DNA of 64,000 nucleotides from DASZTV01 sp035550655. GTDB taxonomy: Bacteria > Actinomycetota > Actinomycetes > JAFAQI01. Below the pieces are notes generated by a model that saw nothing but the letters and a program-made list of their open reading frames with translations, ran no database searches and was not told where the DNA came from. Below are positions 40,422 through 51,774 of this stretch, piece after piece. The first letter of the stretch is position 1. Each line of letters starts with the position of its first letter. The stretch is taken from positions 81,463 through 145,462 of the forward strand of contig DASZOU010000032.1 of NCBI GenBank assembly GCA_035550655.1, in the 5' to 3' direction. A program made the position numbers and the translations under genes.

Positions 40422-42230
40422 GTGGCACAAGCCACCAAACAACGGCCCGGACGGTCCCTTTTGGGCGTTGTGATCGTGATCGCCGCGTTGTACCTCGGCC
40501 TGATCCCGGGGCCGTCGTTCACGCCGGCGCTCGGGTTGGACCTGCGGGGCGGCACCGAGGTGACGCTGACCGCCTCGGGTCTGGGGGGCAAGGCCGTCAG
40601 CAAGAGTGCCCTGAACCAAGCGGTGAACATCATCCGCAAGCGCGTCGACGCGCTGGGTGTCGCGGGCGCCGAGGTCAACACCCAGGGCAGCAACCACATC
40701 ATCGTCTCCGTGCCCGGCAAGGGGCACGACCAGGTCGTGCAGACCGTCGGCCAGACCGCCCTGCTGCGTTTCCGTCAGGTCCTCGAGGTGGGGAACTACA
40801 GCCCGGTCACCGTCACGCCGACTGCATCTCCGACGTCCATCACGGCGACCGTTTCACCCGGAGCGTCAGCGAAGGCAAGCGCTGCGGCCACCAAGTCGAG
40901 CAAGGCCAAGAAGTCCCAGGGTGATGTGATCAACCCCGCCCTGCTGGCCAAGCCGAAGCCATCGCCGAGCCCCAGCGCGAGCGCCTCGGCGAGCGCATCA
41001 CCCAGCCCGAGCGCGTCCCCGACGGCTTCGTCGAGTGCCACCCCGCAGGCGGACAACCAGCCGCTTCCCGGCAGCGAGTCGCCGACGCTGTCCGTGGTCG
41101 AGGCGAGCTTTGCGTCGTGGGACTGCAGCAAGAACCCGAACCCGACCAAGGGGAATGACAACCCGAACGACTACATCATCGCCTGCGACGCGTCCCCGAC
41201 CGGCGGCCTGAAGTACCTGCTCGCCCCGGCCGCACTCGAGGGAACCCAGGTCAGCAGCGCGGCAGCCGGCCTCGACACCCACGGCGTCAGCTGGACGGTG
41301 AACCTGCAGTTCAACCACAGCGGATCCAGCGCCTGGTTCGCCCTCACCAAGAAGACCTTCGAGGTCACCCACAGCGGTGACAGCGGGTTCCAGGCCGGCT
41401 GCTCCCCGCCCAAGGGGTGCAACGCGATCGCCATCACCCTCGACGGGGTGGTGCAGTCCGCGCCCGCGACGCAGCAGGACGGCCTGCCCGGCGGTCAGGC
41501 ACAGATCACGGGCAACTTCAGCCAGTCGCAGGCGACGAACCTCGCCGACGTGCTCAAGTACGGCTCGCTGCCGCTGAAGTTCACGCAGTCCGACGTGCAG
41601 ACCGTCTCCGCAACGCTCGGGTCGAAGCAGCTGCGCGGCGGCCTGATCGCGGGCGCGATCGGCCTCGGCCTCGTCATCCTGTTCTCCCTGCTCTACTACC
41701 GCGCACTCGGGCTGGTGACGATCGGCAGCCTCGCCGTCTCCGGCGCCTTCCTGTACGCCGTGACGACGCTGCTCGGACACTCCTCCGTCGGCTACACACT
41801 GTCGCTGCCGGGTATCGCAGGCTTCATCGTCGCGGTCGGCATCACAGCCGACTCGTTCGTCGTCTACTTCGAACGGCTTCGTGACGAGATCCGCGAGGGC
41901 CGGCGGCTTCGTAGCGCCGTCGAGCGCGCCTGGCCGCGGGCGAGGCGCACGATCCTGTCCGCGGACACGGTGTCGCTCCTCGCAGCGCTGGTCCTCTACT
42001 TCGTCTCGATCGGTGACGTTCGGGGCTTCGCGTTCACGCTCGGGCTTTCCACGATCTCCGACCTGCTCATCGTCTTCTTCTTCACGCGGCCGCTGCTTCA
42101 GGTCCTGGGGCGGCGCCCGGCGTTCGACTCGGGGAAGGCGTGGACCGGCATCGGCCGTGCCCGCGCTGGTGTGACGCGCGACGAGGACCCAACCGGACCC
42201 AGACGTCGTACCCGCGGGAAGGAGGCCTGA
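40422..42230 (+). CDS. secD: Protein translocase subunit SecD
   Basis: The 602-residue protein has a first membrane helix (LLGVVIVIAALYLGLIPGPS), the SecD motif ALGLDLRGGTEVTLTA, the P1 domain (IIRKRVDALGVAGAEVNTQG), and five C-terminal helices with SLLYYRALGLVTIGSLAVSG, GIAGFIVAVGITADSFVVYF and DERLRDEIREGR-type sequence. Between residues about 125 and 215 it carries an Ala/Ser/Pro/Lys-rich low-complexity insertion (SPSASASASASPSPSASPTA) typical of some actinobacterial SecD proteins but long here. It uses proton motive force to complete export. secF begins 1 bp after the stop. Confidence 0.95.
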   Translation: MAQATKQRPGRSLLGVVIVIAALYLGLIPGPSFTPALGLDLRGGTEVTLTASGLGGKAVSKSALNQAVNIIRKRVDALGVAGAEVNTQGSNHIIVSVPGKGHDQVVQTVGQTALLRFRQVLEVGNYSPVTVTPTASPTSITATVSPGASAKASAAATKSSKAKKSQGDVINPALLAKPKPSPSPSASASASASPSPSASPTASSSATPQADNQPLPGSESPTLSVVEASFASWDCSKNPNPTKGNDNPNDYIIACDASPTGGLKYLLAPAALEGTQVSSAAAGLDTHGVSWTVNLQFNHSGSSAWFALTKKTFEVTHSGDSGFQAGCSPPKGCNAIAITLDGVVQSAPATQQDGLPGGQAQITGNFSQSQATNLADVLKYGSLPLKFTQSDVQTVSATLGSKQLRGGLIAGAIGLGLVILFSLLYYRALGLVTIGSLAVSGAFLYAVTTLLGHSSVGYTLSLPGIAGFIVAVGITADSFVVYFERLRDEIREGRRLRSAVERAWPRARRTILSADTVSLLAALVLYFVSIGDVRGFAFTLGLSTISDLLIVFFFTRPLLQVLGRRPAFDSGKAWTGIGRARAGVTRDEDPTGPRRRTRGKEA

Positions 42231-42231
42231 C

Positions 42232-43416
42232 GTGGCGCGCAACCGTGACGACCTCGCCACCCGGCTCTACCGCGGGGAGGTCTCTTACGACTTCATCGGC
42301 AAGCGGATGTGGTGGTACATCGGCTCCGGCATCGTCATCCTCGTCGGCATCGTCAGCCTCGCCGTCCAGGGACTGAACCCGTCGATCGACTTCAAGGGCG
42401 GCGCGCAGTTCCTCGGCCCGCTCAACGGCCACTCGATCTCCGACGTCACTGCGGCAGTGAACTCCACGGGCATCACGGCCGAGACCGTCGAGACGGTGGG
42501 TAGCGGCTCGGACACGCAGTTCAACGTCGAGACGAAGACCCTCACCGAACCGCAGATCGAGCAGATCGAGACCGCCGTAGCGGCCAAGCTCGGCATCAAG
42601 AAGACCGACATCAGCCCGACCACCGTCGGGTCGACGTGGGGAAGTCAGATCACCCACAAGGCGATCGAGGGTCTGATCGTCTTCCTGATCGCGGTGATCA
42701 TCTACCTCTCGGTGCGGTTCGAGTGGAAGATGGCGATGGCCGCGATCATCGCGCTGCTGCACGACCTCGCAGTGACGGCGGGCATCTACTCGCTGTCCGG
42801 GCTGCAGGTCAGCCCTTCGACGGTGATCGCGTTGCTCACCATTCTCGGTTACTCGCTCTACGACACGGTTGTCGTCTTCGACAAGGTGCGCGAGAACACC
42901 GCGAGCATCGCCGGTGGCAGCCGCATGACCTTCAGTCAAGCCACCAACCTGGCCGTCAACCAGACGCTGGTGCGATCGATCAACACGTCGGCCATCGCTC
43001 TCATGCCGGTGATCGGACTGCTCGTCATCGGCGCCGGACTGCTCGGTGCCGGCTCGCTGAAGGATCTCGCGTTCGCGCTTTTCATCGGCCTCGCGTCCGG
43101 TGCGTACTCCTCGATCTTCATCGCGTCGCCGCTGCTCTGCGAGTTCAAGGAGCGGGAGCCCACCTACCAGCAGCTCGCCAAGCGCGTCGCGGCTCGCCGC
43201 AACAAGGAAGACGCGGCCGCAGGCCCCGTGGTCACGACGCCCGCGGGCCCGTTGCCGGCCGGCACCGTGTCCTCGATCCTCTCGCCGGATGACATCGAGG
43301 AGACGATGGCCCAGCCGGCGGAGCGCCGTACCGGCCCGCCGCCGCGGGCAGGCGCCCGGCCGGCGAACCGGCGACCGCGTGGCGGTCGCGGCGGCAGGTC
43401 GCGCAAACGCCGGTGA
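42232..43416 (+). CDS. secF: Protein translocase subunit SecF
   Basis: The 394-residue protein has DFIGKRMWWYIGSGIVILVG, the family motif LNPSIDFKGGAQFL, and helices with IALLHDLAVTAGIYSLSGLQ, ILGYSLYDTVVVFDKVRENT and NQTLVRSINTSAIALMPVIG. The C-terminal 80 residues are basic and Pro/Arg/Gly-rich and cytoplasmic. It pairs with SecD. GTG at 42232 follows GAAGGAGG at the end of secD, and apt overlaps the stop by 4 bp. Confidence 0.95.
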   Translation: MARNRDDLATRLYRGEVSYDFIGKRMWWYIGSGIVILVGIVSLAVQGLNPSIDFKGGAQFLGPLNGHSISDVTAAVNSTGITAETVETVGSGSDTQFNVETKTLTEPQIEQIETAVAAKLGIKKTDISPTTVGSTWGSQITHKAIEGLIVFLIAVIIYLSVRFEWKMAMAAIIALLHDLAVTAGIYSLSGLQVSPSTVIALLTILGYSLYDTVVVFDKVRENTASIAGGSRMTFSQATNLAVNQTLVRSINTSAIALMPVIGLLVIGAGLLGAGSLKDLAFALFIGLASGAYSSIFIASPLLCEFKEREPTYQQLAKRVAARRNKEDAAAGPVVTTPAGPLPAGTVSSILSPDDIEETMAQPAERRTGPPPRAGARPANRRPRGGRGGRSRKRR

Positions 43417-43946
43417 GCCCGCTCGACCTCGAGGCCGTGATGCGCACCCGGGGGCGCGACGTCGAGGGGTTCCCGGAGCCGGGGGTGACGTTCAAGGACA
43501 TCACCCCCCTGCTCGCGGACCATGTCGCCTTCGCGGGTGCGGTCGACGCGATCGTGAGTCATCACGGTCGTGGCACGGTTGACAAGGTCGCCGGCATCGA
43601 GGCACGGGGATTCATCCTGGCCGCGGCCGTTGCGTACCACTTCGGGGCGGGTTTCGTCCCGGTCCGCAAGGCGGGCAAGCTTCCGAGCGCCACGTACTCG
43701 GCGTCGTACACCTTGGAGTACGGCGAGGCCGTGCTCGAGGTGCACGCCGACTCCTTCGCGGTCGGCGACCGGGTCCTCGTCGTTGACGATGTGCTGGCCA
43801 CCGGCGGGACAGTCGGTGCCGCGGTCGAGCTCGTCCGGCGGTCGGGAGCCACGGTCGTCGGGTGCAGCGTGCTGATCGAGTTGCTCGCACTCGGCGGGCG
43901 AGCCCGGCTCGGCGGCCTCGACGTGCACACCCTGCTCGCCTACTGA
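43413..43946 (+). CDS. apt: Adenine phosphoribosyltransferase
   Basis: The 177-residue enzyme makes AMP from adenine and PRPP. It has DVEGFPEPGVTFKDITPLLA, KVAGIEARGFILAAAVAYHF, PVRKAGKLPSATYSASYTLE and the PRPP loop VLVVDDVLATGGTVGAAVEL. The GTG start overlaps secF (GTGA). The order secDF-apt-relA is conserved in actinobacteria. Confidence 0.95.
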   Translation: MSPLDLEAVMRTRGRDVEGFPEPGVTFKDITPLLADHVAFAGAVDAIVSHHGRGTVDKVAGIEARGFILAAAVAYHFGAGFVPVRKAGKLPSATYSASYTLEYGEAVLEVHADSFAVGDRVLVVDDVLATGGTVGAAVELVRRSGATVVGCSVLIELLALGGRARLGGLDVHTLLAY

Positions 43947-43973
43947 GCGGAAGGCGCGGCCCGTCTGCATCGT

Positions 43974-43979
43974 TAGACT
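43974..43979 (+). promoter_or_regulatory. Candidate -10 element for relA
   Basis: TAGACT lies 28 bp after the apt stop and 28 nt before the relA GTG at 44008. GAGAGGTGAG serves as ribosome-binding region. No clear -35 element is visible. Confidence 0.4.
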
Positions 43980-44007
43980 CGATGTACGAGCAGGCGAGAG
44001 GTGAGAC

Positions 44008-46388
<2,381 letters not shown>

Positions 46389-46392
<4 letters not shown>

Positions 46393-47075
46393 CCCTTCGC
46401 GACGGTGAAGGACTCGATCACCACTGGCTGAACCGGCGATCCGTCCCCGGGCGGGTTGCTGCCCGCCGCGGCGATACGGCGCAGGACGTCGAGACCCTGC
46501 GTGACGGTTCCGAACGGCGTGTACTGCGGCGGCAGATCGGTGTTCTGGTAGACGAAGAAGAACTGGCTGCCGCCGGTGTGGGGCTGGCCCGTGTTGGCCA
46601 TCGCGAGCGTGCCCGCCGGATACGTCGCTCCGTTGAGGTTCTCGTCCGGGATCGTGTAGCCCGGACCACCGGTACCGGTGCCGGTCGGGTCACCGCACTG
46701 CAGGACGTAGATGCCCGAGGTCGTGAGCCGATGACACGGCGTGTTCGTGAAGTACCCCTTGCGGGCGAGGAACGCGAACGAGTTCACCGTGTGCGGCGCG
46801 TGCTTGCCGTCGAGTGAGACGACGATCGTGCCGCAGTTGGTGACGATCGTGGCGGTGTAGGCGGCCTTGGCGGTGGTGAGCTTGGGCTCCGCGCCGTAAC
46901 TCTGGGGCGAGGCCTGCAACGCCGGCGCCTTCGTGCAGCCGTTCGCGTTGGTGGCGACCGCGCTCGGCGTCGGAGTGCCGGGCTGCACCCGCGCGGTCGA
47001 ACCGCCTCCGCTGCTCGAGCTCCCGCAGCCGGCAAGTGCCAGTGCGGCGACGGCCGCGAGAAGAACCCGCCTCAC
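46389..47075 (-). CDS. Cyclophilin-type peptidyl-prolyl isomerase, lipoprotein
   Basis: The 228-residue product has a lipoprotein signal (RRVLLAAVAALALAGC) and a Ser/Gly-rich linker before a cyclophilin domain with TIVVSLDGKHAPHTVNSFAF, GYFTNTPCHRLTTSGIYVLQ, PDENLNGATYPAGTLAMANT and GGSQFFFVYQNTDLPPQYTP. It should help folding of exported proteins at the outer membrane surface. A GTG start overlaps the stop of the FKBP gene upstream, so the two isomerases form a minus-strand operon convergent with relA. Confidence 0.9.
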
Positions 47076-47740
47076 TTCTTCACCGACTTCACCTGCACGA
47101 CGAAGATGAGCGTCTCGTTGGGCTTGATGCCCTGGCGGCCGGCCGTGCCGTACGCGTCAGCCGCTGGAATGATCAGCTCACGGACGCCCCCGGGCTTCAC
47201 TCCGACGAGGCCATCGTTCCAGCCCTTGATCACCTGAGCCGAGCCCAGGGGACTCACCGGGAACGGCTTGAGCGGCTTGTGAAGGTACGACGAGTCGAAG
47301 ACCTTGCCCGTGCTGCAAGCGACGCCGGTGTAGAAGACGGAGACGCTGTCACCGGCTTGGGCGGCGCGACCGTGGCCGACCTTGAGGTCCTTCGTGGTCA
47401 GCTTCGTCGGCACCTTGCCGGTCACGGGTGGGACGGTCGGCGCACCCTTGGTCGGCGGGTTCGGCTTGATTGCAGCGCATTTGGTCGGCGCGGCCGGCGT
47501 CGGGCTCGCCGACGGGGTGGGCGACGCGCCCGGCTTCAGCGACGACTTCTTGCCGGAGCCGCCGGTGAACACCGTGAAGGTGAGGATCAGCAGCACGGCG
47601 ATGACCACGGCCGTGCCGGACACCGCCCCGATGACCGTGTTGCGCCGCTTCGCCCGGGCGCGGCGCTCGATCTCTGCCTGGCGGCGGCGCTCGTACCTGC
47701 GTCGGGCGAGCTCGCGCTCACGGCGTCGGCTGGTCGCCAC
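47072..47740 (-). CDS. FKBP-type peptidyl-prolyl isomerase, membrane-anchored
   Basis: The 222-residue protein starts with a strongly basic cytoplasmic segment (RRRERELARRRYERRRQAEI), a membrane helix (VSGTAVVIAVLLILTFTVFT), a Ser/Pro/Thr linker and an FKBP domain containing AGDSVSVFYTGVACSTGKVF, PLGSAQVIKGWNDGLVGVKP, GGVRELIIPAADAYG and NETLIFVVQVKSV. The domain faces outward. Together with the lipid-anchored cyclophilin encoded after it, it is a likely exported-protein folding factor. Confidence 0.88.
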   Translation of the reverse strand: MATSRRRERELARRRYERRRQAEIERRARAKRRNTVIGAVSGTAVVIAVLLILTFTVFTGGSGKKSSLKPGASPTPSASPTPAAPTKCAAIKPNPPTKGAPTVPPVTGKVPTKLTTKDLKVGHGRAAQAGDSVSVFYTGVACSTGKVFDSSYLHKPLKPFPVSPLGSAQVIKGWNDGLVGVKPGGVRELIIPAADAYGTAGRQGIKPNETLIFVVQVKSVKK

Positions 47741-47842
47741 GTCGTCCTCCGGATTCCTTCAGGCGTTCGATTGCAACAAACGACAGGGGAGTCTAGGAGA
47801 GCGGCCACTAGGCTGGCCTGAACGCCTCCTGAAAGGATCTTC

Positions 47843-48547
47843 GTGCTCGTCGTCGGCTTCCCTGCCGGGCCCTTCGAGACCAACTGCTGGGTGGTCGCGC
47901 CCGAGCGCGGCGAGCAGTGTCTCGTGATCGACCCGGGCGTCGGTGCTGAGGACCGGCTCGACGAGGTCCTCGCCGAGCACAAGCTCGCCCCGGTGGCGGT
48001 GCTGCTCACCCACGGTCACCTCGACCACATCTGGGCGGTCACCCCGGTTTGCGGCGCGAAGGACATCCCGGCGCTCATCCATCCGGCGGACCGGCACATG
48101 CTGACCGACCCGACCGCGGGACTCGGCGTACCGAGCGGCACCCCGATCTTCGGTCGCCTCGACTGGGCCGAGCCGAGCGACGTGCGTGAGCTGGCCGACG
48201 GCGAGACGGTGAGCCTCGCCGGCCTGGACCTCCAGGTCGACTGGGCACCGGGTCACACGAAGGGCTCCGTCACGTTCACCGCCGGCCGCGACTTCTTCTC
48301 CGGCGACCTGCTCTTCGCGGGCTCGATCGGCCGCACCGACATGCCGGGCGGCTCGTACGCCGAGATCCTCGACTCGCTGGCCAGGATCCCGCTGCGGCTG
48401 CCCGACGAGATGGTCGTGCGGCCGGGGCATGGCCCGGACACGACGATCGGCCGAGAGCGCCGCATGAACCCGTTCCTGGTCGAGATCGCCGCCGGACAGG
48501 CGGAGCGTGCCGCCTCGTCGTTGCCCCCAGTGACCCGGGGTCTGTAG
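47843..48547 (+). CDS. Metallo-beta-lactamase-fold hydrolase (glyoxalase II-like)
   Basis: The 234-residue protein has the metal-binding motif LTHGHLDHIWAV (HxHxDH), then WAPGHTKGSVTF, FSGDLLFAGSIGRTDMPGGS and PGHGPDTTIGRERRMNPFL. This is the arrangement of the YcbL/glyoxalase II-like group, which probably hydrolyses a thioester such as S-lactoylglutathione or a mycothiol analogue; the true substrate is unknown. GTG at 47843 follows GAAAGGA. In actinobacteria the gene is conserved directly before hisS, as here (5-bp gap). Confidence 0.8.
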   Translation: MLVVGFPAGPFETNCWVVAPERGEQCLVIDPGVGAEDRLDEVLAEHKLAPVAVLLTHGHLDHIWAVTPVCGAKDIPALIHPADRHMLTDPTAGLGVPSGTPIFGRLDWAEPSDVRELADGETVSLAGLDLQVDWAPGHTKGSVTFTAGRDFFSGDLLFAGSIGRTDMPGGSYAEILDSLARIPLRLPDEMVVRPGHGPDTTIGRERRMNPFLVEIAAGQAERAASSLPPVTRGL

Positions 48548-48552
48548 CAGCC

Positions 48553-49884
48553 ATGGCGAAGCCTGCCCCGATGTCGGGGTTTCCGGAATGGTTGCCGCAC
48601 CAGCGGATGATCGAGCAGCAGCTGCTCGAGTCGTTGCGGCAGACCTTCGAGCTGCACGGGTTCGTTCCCATCGAGACGCGTTCCGTCGAGCCGCTCGACC
48701 AGCTGCTTCGCAAAGGCGAGACCGACAAGGAGATCTACCTGCTGCGACGGCTGCAAGCCGACGCCGAAGAAGGTGACTCCGGAATCGGGCTGCACTTCGA
48801 CCTGACGGTGCCGTTCGCGCGCTACGTGCTCGAGAACGCCGGCAAGCTCGACTTCCCGCTGCGCCGCTACCAGATCCAGAAGGCCTGGCGCGGCGAGCGC
48901 CCTCAGGAAGGCCGCTACCGCGAGTTCCTGCAGGCCGACATCGACGTGGTCGACCGAGACACGCTGCCGTTCCACTACGAGGTGGAGCTGCCGCTGGTGA
49001 TCGCGGACGCTCTCGCCAAGCTTCCGGTGCCGCCGTTGCAGATCCGCGTCAACACCCGCAAGATCCCCGAGGGGTTCTATCGGGGTCTCGGGATCGAGGA
49101 CTACCTCGGAGTCCTGCGAACCGTCGACAAGCTCGCGAAGATCGGGCCGGCGAAGGTTCGCGAGCTGCTGACCGCGACGGTCGGCTGCACCGGCGAGCAA
49201 GCGGATGCGTGCCTCGCCCTGGCGGCGATCTCGGCGACCGACGGGTCGTTCGCCGAGCAGGTGAAGGCGCTGGGCAGCACCGACCCGTTGCTCGACGAAG
49301 GGCTGGACGAGCTCACCCGCGTCATCGAGGCGGGTGACGCTCAGGCGACCGGGCTGTTCGTCGCGGATCTCAGCATCGCCCGTGGCCTCGACTACTACAC
49401 GGGCACTGTCTACGAGACCGTGCTGGTGGGCCACGAGAGCATCGGCTCGGTCTGTTCGGGCGGCCGCTACGACGCGCTTGCCTCGGATGGCGAGGTCACC
49501 TATCCCGGCGTCGGCCTGTCGTTGGGTGTGACGAGGCTGCTCGGCCGGCTGTTCGGCCAGGGTCTGCTCGACGTGAGCCGCAAGGTGCCGACATGCGTGC
49601 TCGTCGCACTGCCGGACGACGACTCGAGAAGCCGCTGCCGCGAGGTCGCTGCGGCGTTGCGCAGCCGAGGCATCGCAAGTCAGGTCGCACCCGAGCCGGA
49701 GAAGTACGGCAAGCAGATCCGCTTCGCCGAACGTCGCGGCATTCCCTACGTGTGGTTTCCGCAGCCCGACGGCACGGACCAGGTGCGCGACATCCGCACC
49801 GGCGACCAAAGCGATGCCGACCCGTTGAGCTGGCAACCGCCCGCCGAGGACCTGCGGCCGGCAATGATCGGAGGAACGACGTGA
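48553..49884 (+). CDS. hisS: Histidyl-tRNA synthetase
   Basis: The 443-residue class II synthetase has MSGFPEWLPHQRMIEQQLLE, HFDLTVPFARYVLEN (motif 2 approach), QIQKAWRGERPQEGRYREFL, the histidine-specific ARGLDYYTGTVYE and YPGVGLSLGVTRL, and a C-terminal anticodon domain (VPTCVLVALPDDDSRSRCRE). The reading VCSGGRYDALA matches the histidine-binding pocket. The stop overlaps aspS as GTGA. Confidence 0.95.
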   Translation: MAKPAPMSGFPEWLPHQRMIEQQLLESLRQTFELHGFVPIETRSVEPLDQLLRKGETDKEIYLLRRLQADAEEGDSGIGLHFDLTVPFARYVLENAGKLDFPLRRYQIQKAWRGERPQEGRYREFLQADIDVVDRDTLPFHYEVELPLVIADALAKLPVPPLQIRVNTRKIPEGFYRGLGIEDYLGVLRTVDKLAKIGPAKVRELLTATVGCTGEQADACLALAAISATDGSFAEQVKALGSTDPLLDEGLDELTRVIEAGDAQATGLFVADLSIARGLDYYTGTVYETVLVGHESIGSVCSGGRYDALASDGEVTYPGVGLSLGVTRLLGRLFGQGLLDVSRKVPTCVLVALPDDDSRSRCREVAAALRSRGIASQVAPEPEKYGKQIRFAERRGIPYVWFPQPDGTDQVRDIRTGDQSDADPLSWQPPAEDLRPAMIGGTT

Positions 49885-51626
49885 TCCGCACCCACCAGGC
49901 GGGCGTGCTGCGAAGCGCGGACGTCGGGACGGACGTCATACTCGCCGGTTGGGTGGCTCGACGGCGCGACCACGGCGGCGTCACGTTCCTTGACCTGCGC
50001 GATGCGAGCGGCGTCGTACAGGTCGTGTGCCGCGACATCGACGAGGCGCAGTCGCTGCGCAGCGAGTGGTGCGTGCTGATCCGTGGCACCGTCACCGCGC
50101 GCACGGAGGGCAACATCAATCCGGGGCTCGCGACCGGTGAGATCGAGGTCGTCGCATCGGCGATCGAGGTGCTGAGCTCGTCGGATCCGGTCCCGTTCCC
50201 GATCGAGGGCTCCGACGAGATCGAGTCCGGCGTCGACGAGACGCTGCGCTGGCGGCACCGCTACCTCGACCTGCGCCGGGCCGGGCCAGCGCGTGCCATC
50301 CGCACCAGGGCGGCTGCGGTCGCGATCATCCGCCGCGTCATGGAAGCGCATGGCTTCCTCGACATCGAGACGCCATACCTCACCAGGTCCACGCCTGAGG
50401 GCGCGCGCGACTTCCTGGTACCGGTCCGGCTGCAGCCCGGGCACTGGTACGCGTTGCCGCAGTCGCCGCAGCTGTTCAAGCAGCTGTTGATGGTCGGCGG
50501 GTTGGAGCGCTACTACCAGATCGCGCGCTGCTTCCGGGACGAGGACTTCCGGGCCGACCGGACCGCGGAGTTCACCCAGCTCGACATCGAGATGTCGTTC
50601 CTCGACGAGGCGGACATCTTTGCGCTCACCGAAGAGCTGCTGACCACCTTGTGGCGCGAGCTCCTCGACGTCGAGCTGCCGACGCCGTTCCCGCAGATGA
50701 CCTACGCGGAGGCGATGCGGCGCTACGGGTCGGACAAGCCAGATCTTCGTTGCGATCTCGAGCTGGTCGACCTCTCGGAGCTGATGGCGGGCACCGAGTT
50801 CCGCGTCTTCCAGGCGGAGCACGTGGGTGCGGTGGTCGTGCCCGGCGGCGCGGCGTACAGCCGTCGCGAGCTCGACGACTGGCAGGAGTGGGCCAAAGCG
50901 CGCGGCGGCAAGGGCATCGCGTGGCTGCTGATCCCGGCGGACGGGGAGCCTCGCGGGTCGATCACGAAGCTGGAACCGGAGCGGCTCGAGGCGCTGCCCG
51001 CGGCGGCCGGCGCGAAAGCCGGCGACGCGATCCTGTTCGCGGCGGGCCCACGCCGTACGACGCTCGAGCTGCTCGGTGCACTCCGGCTCGCGGTCGCCAA
51101 GCAGCAGGGCCTGCTGCGCGACGGCGAGTGGCGTTTCCTCTGGATCATCGATGCGCCGATGTTCGAACCGACCGACGGGGGAGGCTGGACCGCGGTCCAC
51201 CACCCCTTCACCGCGCCGACCGATGCGTGGGCGGCCAGCTTCCATACCGATCCTGAGAACGCGCTCGCGCGGGCCTATGACGTCGTCGGCAACGGGGTGG
51301 AGCTCGGTGGCGGTTCGATCAGAATCCATCGCGGCGAGATGCAGCAGCGGGTGTTCGACACGATCGGGCTGACTCGCGACGAGGCGCAGAGCAAGTTCGG
51401 CTTCCTGCTGGAGGCGTTCAAGTACGGGCCGCCGCCGCACGGCGGGATCGCCTTCGGTATCGACCGGCTCACCGCTGAGCTGGCCGGCACCGACGCGATC
51501 CGTGAGGTGATGGCCTTCCCGAAGGCGTCGAGTGGCGGCGACCCGCTGACCGGCGCCCCGACGCCGATCACCCCCGAGCAGCGCAAGGAAGCCGGCATCG
51601 ACTACGTCATCGAGGACGACGCTTAG
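49881..51626 (+). CDS. aspS: Aspartyl-tRNA synthetase
   Basis: The 581-residue bacterial-type AspRS begins IRTHQAGVLRSADVG with an OB-fold anticodon domain (VILAGWVARRRDHGGVTFLD, LRDASGVVQVVC), the catalytic core (RHRYLDLRRAG, TRSTPEGARDFLVPVRLQPG, FRDEDFRADRTAEFTQLDIE), a GAD insert and the final GIAFGIDRLTAELAG. Whether it also charges tRNA-Asn cannot be judged here. GTG at 49881 overlaps the hisS stop. The 32-bp-period array lies just after its stop. Confidence 0.95.
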   Translation: MIRTHQAGVLRSADVGTDVILAGWVARRRDHGGVTFLDLRDASGVVQVVCRDIDEAQSLRSEWCVLIRGTVTARTEGNINPGLATGEIEVVASAIEVLSSSDPVPFPIEGSDEIESGVDETLRWRHRYLDLRRAGPARAIRTRAAAVAIIRRVMEAHGFLDIETPYLTRSTPEGARDFLVPVRLQPGHWYALPQSPQLFKQLLMVGGLERYYQIARCFRDEDFRADRTAEFTQLDIEMSFLDEADIFALTEELLTTLWRELLDVELPTPFPQMTYAEAMRRYGSDKPDLRCDLELVDLSELMAGTEFRVFQAEHVGAVVVPGGAAYSRRELDDWQEWAKARGGKGIAWLLIPADGEPRGSITKLEPERLEALPAAAGAKAGDAILFAAGPRRTTLELLGALRLAVAKQQGLLRDGEWRFLWIIDAPMFEPTDGGGWTAVHHPFTAPTDAWAASFHTDPENALARAYDVVGNGVELGGGSIRIHRGEMQQRVFDTIGLTRDEAQSKFGFLLEAFKYGPPPHGGIAFGIDRLTAELAGTDAIREVMAFPKASSGGDPLTGAPTPITPEQRKEAGIDYVIEDDA

Positions 51627-51638
51627 CGGGTTGTTCGC

Positions 51639-51711
51639 ATGTCACATTGGTGTTGTGAAATGCAGCATCTATGTGACACAGGCGTCGTAAATCACGACAC
51701 CTATGTCACAT
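51639..51711. repeat. Intergenic array with 32-bp period (ATGTSACAT motif, 3 units)
   Basis: The 9-mer occurs as ATGTCACAT (51639), ATGTGACAC (51671) and ATGTCACAT (51703), again exactly 32 bp apart. The first spacer shares GGTGTTGTGAA and CAGCA with the first spacer of the array at 2206-2310, and the right flank (CGATCC then CGCG) is also shared. The second spacer, AGGCGTCGT-AAATC-ACGACACCT, forms a near-perfect 9-bp stem. It lies between the aspS stop and the rarA promoter. Confidence 0.8.
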
Positions 51712-51761
51712 GCGATCCCCGCGGTCGGCCAATGCCCCGGGTAACGGTCGCCGGGGCCACC

Positions 51762-51767
51762 TAGGCT
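51762..51767 (+). promoter_or_regulatory. Candidate -10 element for rarA (leaderless)
   Basis: TAGGCT is followed by 7 nt and the GTG of rarA at 51775. The spacing equals that at the LemA-like gene and the yihY-type gene and predicts a leaderless message. Confidence 0.5.
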
Positions 51768-51774
51768 CGGCGGC

